Below, piece after piece: positions 59,822 through 64,000 of a stretch of DNA of 64,000 bases. The stretch lies in the NCBI GenBank assembly GCA_023853785.1, contig JAJIRX010000717.1, forward strand, positions 1 through 64,000. Reading direction: 5' to 3'. Position numbers and translations under genes: made by a program. The notes beneath the pieces were generated by a model that made no database searches, was not told the DNA's origin, and saw only the letters and a program-made list of their open reading frames with translations. The stretch is from Psilocybe azurescens. Lineage: Eukaryota; Basidiomycota; Agaricomycetes; Agaricales; Agrocybaceae. Numbering within the stretch: position 1 is the stretch's first letter; the number at the start of each line of letters is the position of its first letter.

Positions 59822-60256
59822 CTACTGTATCTCCCCTTTAGCGATACCTGCGCTACCACTGTATGCGTTGCCCACGCTATTGGCAGTACTTCCACTGGAA
59901 GTGCTTCTGTCCATGGTATTGTTGCCTCCGACCTGCAGAGTAGAAGGTATGACGGCAGAGGACGCGCCCGAGTTAGCATGCCTTCCATTGCCCCCGTTGC
60001 CTGCGGTTCCAAGTCGTGAGCCATGCTGTCTCTGCCATTTACTATGGAAAGACAAACCAGAAAAGAGTTTGATGAGACCCTCGTCCAAGAGACCCTTCGC
60101 GGCGCTGCTGCTGAGAACGTCGCCCCCTGATGCGTTGCCTCCGGTGCCGGTGTAGGCGTTGCCGACCTGATTGCTGTCATCTGGGACAGGAGCGGCAATG
60201 GCGAGGTGATATGATGCGAAAAGAATGAGTGCGGCAGCTTTTGTGTAAGAAGGCAT
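59822..60256 (-). CDS. Secreted glycine/serine-rich repeat protein
   Basis: Family not named. Start at 60256 gives MPSYTKAAALILFASYHLAI followed by AAPVPDDS, a clear signal peptide. The mature part consists of diverged repeats: VGNAYTGTGGNASGGDVL with GLIKLFSG, then NGGNGRHANSGASS, then VGNAYSGSAGIAKG, rich in Gly, Asn, Ser and Ala and without Cys. The first stop is at 59822, but one more G in AAGGGG would let the frame run on as GDTVASGGLLALFSG, closely repeating the first unit, so the true end is probably further (towards 59680). Such proteins are found in basidiomycete secretomes; role unknown. Divergent from the Mpv17-like gene. Confidence 0.62.
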   Translation of the reverse strand: MPSYTKAAALILFASYHLAIAAPVPDDSNQVGNAYTGTGGNASGGDVLSSSAAKGLLDEGLIKLFSGLSFHSKWQRQHGSRLGTAGNGGNGRHANSGASSAVIPSTLQVGGNNTMDRSTSSGSTANSVGNAYSGSAGIAKGEIQ

Positions 60257-60854
60257 AGTAGTGGTGATAGTAATGGGCGAATGTGAAGTGAGTAAGTGGT
60301 GAATAAGGTGTTGTGTAATACCGATACGGTGCCCGATTAGTGATGTGATGAAAAAAATAGAATGTACAATGTGTAGTGTGAAAAAGAGAAAGTAATGAAT
60401 AATTATTACCCCTCTGAGGGCGTTTTGTACTGTTCTAACTGGTGGCTGACCTGGAGGATGACTGGTGTGAGGCTGACAATATTTTCTAGCGCGTGCGGCG
60501 TGGAAGACTATAATTAGTACGAACGCGCCCATCACGTGCAGATTTAAAGTTAGATGCCACCGGTCTTGGCTTCGGCAGATCTCCATCGAAATGAATCGAA
60601 AAGCACGTTGACAAAGTTGTGGAGACGTCTCCTCCTCTACTCCGAATGACCTAAATATTCTCCAAGGGTACGCACTTCATTCTCTGACCTATTAAATTCC
60701 ACCTTCTTTTGACCCCAATCCACACAATTCCCAAAATTCTCAGTTTCTCCTTTCCTACACAACTTTGCATTGCATTTCGTATTTTATCATTGTCTCGCAA
60801 AATCCTCACTCATCTTAATTCACAAGACTTTAAACCCCCCGCTGCTCATAAGAA
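60257..60854. promoter_or_regulatory. Divergent promoter region, secreted protein / Mpv17-like
   Basis: About 600 bp between diverging starts. The plus-strand side (60640-60850) is CT-rich, as common before fungal start codons. No gene recognised. Confidence 0.4.
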
Positions 60855-61862
60855 ATGGCAGCCGTAACAATAGCACGCGCTTATATGCACTCTTTCGACT
60901 CTCATCCCTACTCCACTCTCGCAGTCACGGGTGGGTGTCTGAATGCTCTTGGAGACGTTGTGGCCCAAGTCGCACAGCGAACGGTGAGTCTCATGTCAAG
61001 CAAAATGTTGTACCTCGTGGATAGCGCCTGATGCATCTCGATCTTTATGATAGGTTGGTAAAGGAGAGCACGAGGAGGTTCCACGATATGATGTTACTCG
61101 AACTGCTCGTTTCTTCGCCTATGGTGTTATGATAAGTGTGTCTTTGGCCTACTTTTCATCTGTGTTTCCATTTGAGCTGATAAATTCACAATGCAGGTCC
61201 GTTCATGGGTCGGTGGAATATCTTTCTCGAAAGGCGCTTCCCATTGCGGGCTATCAAAGGTACCAATAAGGTATCCCTCAAAGCTTTAGGCAAGCGTGTT
61301 GCAGCCGATCAACTTTTCATGTATGTAGCTCCCATCCTTCAGTCTTTTGCACGTTGCTAAGTTATCTCTCTTTCGTACAGGGCCCCCTTAGGCGTATGTT
61401 ATCGTCTTCCAACACAATCTCATTTATAGCGACAGACTGGCTGACCACGCGATCGCAGCTCGGCCTATTCCTAACCTCAATGGGCATTATGGAAGCTCGT
61501 AGTCCTCGCCAGATAGGCGACAGGTTCAAAGACCTCTATGGGACCGCCCTCATAGCCAACTGGAGAGTATGGCCTCTAGCTCAGGTAAACGATAAGCATA
61601 CTTGATACCGCTGACAGTTCTCCTAACCATGTCCATCCGTATTTTCAGCTTATCAATTTCCGATACATGCCTCTCCCATATCGTGTTCCATTTTCGCAGG
61701 CATGTGGAGTCTTCTGGACATTGTATCTTTCCATCCTAAATTCCGAGTACGTCATACCTTCTTTGATCCCTTGATCAAATCAAATATTGATTGCCGTGCA
61801 GAGAAGACAAACGACAGGACAACGAGCTTGCAGACCGGCGCCAAAAGGTGCTGGATTCATAA
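60855..61862 (+). CDS. Mpv17/PMP22 family membrane protein (Sym1-like)
   Basis: Four-helix membrane protein of peroxisomes or the mitochondrial inner membrane. Start at 60855 gives MAAVTIARAYMHSFDSHPYS, then TLAVTGGCLNALGDVVAQ. Next exons: YDVTRTARFFAYGVMIS, PFMGRWNIFLERRFPLRAIK, VSLKALGKRVAADQLFM, APLG, then LGLFLTSMGIMEARSPRQIG, YGTALIANWRVWPLAQ, LINFRYMPLPYRVPFSQACG and VFWTLYLSILNS, which are the family signature (W-x-VWP-Q-NF-x-P-R). A final short exon gives EDKRQDNELADRRQKVLDS and the stop at 61862. About seven short introns; phases agree. Intact. Confidence 0.87.
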
Positions 61863-62319
61863 AGCAAACACCCTTCAACACTCCCATAAGAACAAAATTA
61901 ATCTTCACCCTGGAATCGACATTTCAGCTTCATTGCCAGGATTTCTCTTTTCAGCATCTTTCCCTTCATGTTACGGTCATTTACGCGTATCCTGCATTCC
62001 CATTAGTCTGTTGTTATGACATCATCATGTAGCTTTAGACACCAGCATCATTTTATCTGTTTATTTTCATTTCCTCATTCCAATCCCTCCATCACATCAT
62101 TTTTCTTAATTAGTTGTATCCAATTCTTCTTCCATCTTCTAGACGACTAAAGTTACGGTAGGATTGGACCTTTGGCCAAATTCCTAGTATAACCCCTTTT
62201 CAACATTCAGTTCTCAGATAACATAGCGCGATGCAAAGGGTGAAGCATTTACGTAAATCGTAAGATTCAGGCAACGTCAGACACGCGAAATACAGTAGTA
62301 CTTGTGTCTACAATAATAA
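61863..62319. other. Convergent intergenic region
   Basis: 3' flanks of the Mpv17-like gene (+) and the Utp4 gene (-). AT/CT-rich, no gene recognised. Confidence 0.5.
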
Positions 62320-64000
62320 TCACGACGCGCCGTACTTGTGCTTGAAGTACGCAGGCGGTAGTGTCAACAAAACATCTACAAGCGGCCGCTCGACCACCAC
62401 CAACTCATCCTTCGTCAGGAAATCGCAGCACAGCATAGGGCGGTACTGCGTGATCATTTTATAGTCTCTCCACTGCCTGTCCTCGTCTGCACCAGGCACC
62501 GGTGCCATCTCGCGACGCCTCTTTTTCGCGCCCGAGCGCACGGTGGTGTCCAGACTCACTTTGAACATCCACGTCGCGCCCCAGAAGAGCACGTATCGCG
62601 TCTTGCCCTGGTCATCCGTGCCGGAGCTGGAGTGAGACGGCGGGGTCGAAGGCGACGCCCAGCACTGGGTCGTGTGCGTATGTGAATCGTTTGGGCAGGC
62701 TTGCGGCAAGCTCTTTGCCCCAGATGGGGAATTGCCGAGTCTCGACGTCGAATATCTGGATGGTGTTGTCGGGGAACGCGAGGAGGAGCACTGAGGGGTG
62801 CATAGGGTCGAACGCGAGCGCTTGCGCGGCACGTGGGAAGGTTGGGAGGACGCAGTGGTGCTAATTTGAGGGAGGGTATTAGATACATCGCCGAGAAATC
62901 GTGAATGGATGACGGGACAGAAAACTCACGGATATCAAATCGAGGTTGAAGATGTGCGTTCTGGCCCGGTTGTTTGGATGTGGCGAGCCATTGGCCGTCA
63001 GTACTCACGGCTATCCGATCGACGCTGACAATAGCAGCAGTCGAGCTAACGTCCTCGTCATCCTCTTCATCCTCAGACGATTCGCTTTCCCGCGTTTTCA
63101 CGTTTTCAGCAGGAGCGGGCGACTCTGCGTCAGGTTCAGCCATATCCACATCCATACTCACGTCGCCGTTGACATGGACGTGTCCGTTCACGCGCTCTGT
63201 GCCAGCATTATCAAGAGCTAGTGCCCTCCCTTTCACAACTCTGTCGTGCACGATAGAGTCCTGCATCCGATGTTGATCGAAGCGGCGCATGACACGCGGC
63301 TTATCTCCCGTTAAGGTTGATGATGAGGACGTACGAGGAGAGGGCGGTTGACATGACGAGCTTCGTTGAATCGGGGTGAATTGGAAGGCGCTGGCACCAG
63401 TAGACGCGGAATGACTAGAAGATGCGGGAATGTGTGCTTGGGGGATAGACGAAAAGTCTTTTATCCCGTTTAGGTAAATTTCACCGGTGTCCTGTAGATT
63501 AAGTTGGGTAAGGTGAACATCGGTAACTCACATTTAAATTGAACACTCACATCTGTGCTAAGAGAGAAGAGCTTGCTCTCATATAAATCGAAACGACGAG
63601 CCATTTACCGTCGTCCGAGATTTCGTGGGTGGTTATATTTGTGTTGACATTAAGGTCCATCTCGAGCACTTTTTCCCATCCACCAGCAAAAGGTTCGGTT
63701 TCCAGGGGATCGAGAGTTGGTTCCGTCTGCATCTGCCGAGCACCTGCCTCGCCTTCTGTTTTTGTGAATTCTCCACACGCTAAGCCCAGCCTCCCGCGCA
63801 CACGACACCAAACGAGCACTTCGGGCGACGCGCACAATGCCTCTCGCGACAAAAGCCAACTTACGGTGGTACGAATCTTCAAAGGTAGATTCCGTGCTCG
63901 TATTCAGCGGATTCGTGATCTTGACAACGGTGCTCGTAGGCAACGCAGCGGGGGAGTGAGTACGACAGACATATCAAGTCCTCCAGAGGCGAGAATGGGA
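62320..64000 (-). CDS. utp4: U3 snoRNP protein Utp4/Cirhin, C-terminal part (cut by window edge)
   Basis: WD40 subunit of the t-UTP complex of the small-subunit processome. Only the 3' part is present; the 5' part lies beyond 64000. Pieces in order: TSTESTFEDSYHRKLAF, WEKVLEMDLNVNTNITTHEI, SDDGKWLVVS, DTGEIYLNGIKDFSS, PRVMRRFDQHRMQD, an acidic insert (SESSEDEEDDEDVSS), AIVSVDRIAVSTDGQWLATS, ALAFDPMHPSVLLLAFPDNT, IQIFDVETRQFPIWGKELAA, RFTYAHDPVLGVAFDPA, YVLFWGATWMFKVSLDTTVR, YKMITQYRPMLCCDFLTKDE and LVVVERPLVDVLLTLPPAYF near the stop (62320). Frame breaks lie at G4 62642-62645 and near 62965. The C-terminal blocks identify Utp4. Confidence 0.84.

Noticed and set aside
62946..63276. Ser-rich plus-strand frames opposite the acidic insert of Utp4
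   Set aside because: Poly-Ser/Thr is the expected reverse reading of Asp/Glu-rich codons.
1..64000. Programmed ribosomal frameshifting as explanation of the many frame breaks
   Set aside because: The breaks occur in many unrelated genes, in both shift directions and without a common slippery heptamer or downstream structure.
1..64000. CRISPR arrays, operons, phage or organellar DNA
   Set aside because: No regular direct repeats or polycistronic prokaryotic layout; spliceosomal introns in nearly every gene show nuclear fungal DNA.

Overview
The window is nuclear DNA of a filamentous basidiomycete, most likely an Agaricomycete mushroom-forming fungus. Nearly every gene is cut by many short introns (about 50-60 nt, GT...AG, often with a CTRAY-like branch site), the proteins are typically fungal (Rpd3, Mtc1, Sgf11, Mug70-type CBS-PB1, UPF0658, Tts1/Pom33), and intergenic distances are short. 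There is no sign of prokaryotic, organellar or viral sequence. Species cannot be read from the sequence.

Layout. 0-10 kb: TesB-type acyl-CoA thioesterase (-), XPA/Rad14 repair protein (-), class I histone deacetylase Rpd3 (-), a DinB-like protein (-), and mitochondrial succinyl-CoA ligase beta (+). 10-20 kb: a very large Pro/Ser-rich protein of BAT2/PRRC2-like appearance (-), splicing factor SPF27/BCAS2 (-) back to back with complex I subunit NDUFS3/NUO-30 (+), then Mtc1 (-) back to back with a small membrane protein (+). 20-26 kb: PXMP4-type peroxisomal membrane protein (+), a BTB/POZ protein (-) and a Ras GTPase (-). 26-34.5 kb is gene-poor, with only weak small-ORF candidates. 34.5-44 kb: Yippee-like protein (-), an intron-containing tRNA-Met (-), Ulp1 SUMO protease (+), SNARE Bet1 (-), a UPF0658 Golgi membrane protein (-) and peptidyl-tRNA hydrolase Pth2 copy A (-). 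45-54 kb: an MFS permease (+), SAGA subunit Sgf11 (-) and a CBS-PB1 protein (-). 54-64 kb: a small membrane protein (-), Tts1/TMEM33 (-), DEAD-box helicase Has1 (-), Pth2 copy B (+), a glycine-rich secreted protein (-), Mpv17/Sym1-like (+) and the 3' part of Utp4 (-).

Most genes are housekeeping. They do not form one pathway cluster; neighbours are linked mainly by shared divergent promoters (SPF27/NDUFS3, Mtc1/small TM protein, Has1/Pth2-B, DinB/succinyl-CoA ligase, secreted protein/Mpv17).

The strongest general observation is that conserved reading frames are broken again and again by 1-2 nt, mostly at homopolymers, in unrelated essential genes. This points to consensus errors in the assembly rather than to pseudogenes, so many genes below are read by joining frames and their starts or splice sites are approximate. 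The most interesting biological leads are the two Pth2 paralogues (copy B lacks the conserved lysine and the GRTQIA motif), a membrane-spanning extension in frame behind the Yippee stop codon, and a single-pass membrane protein split by one base. I did not find a convincing new multi-gene system.
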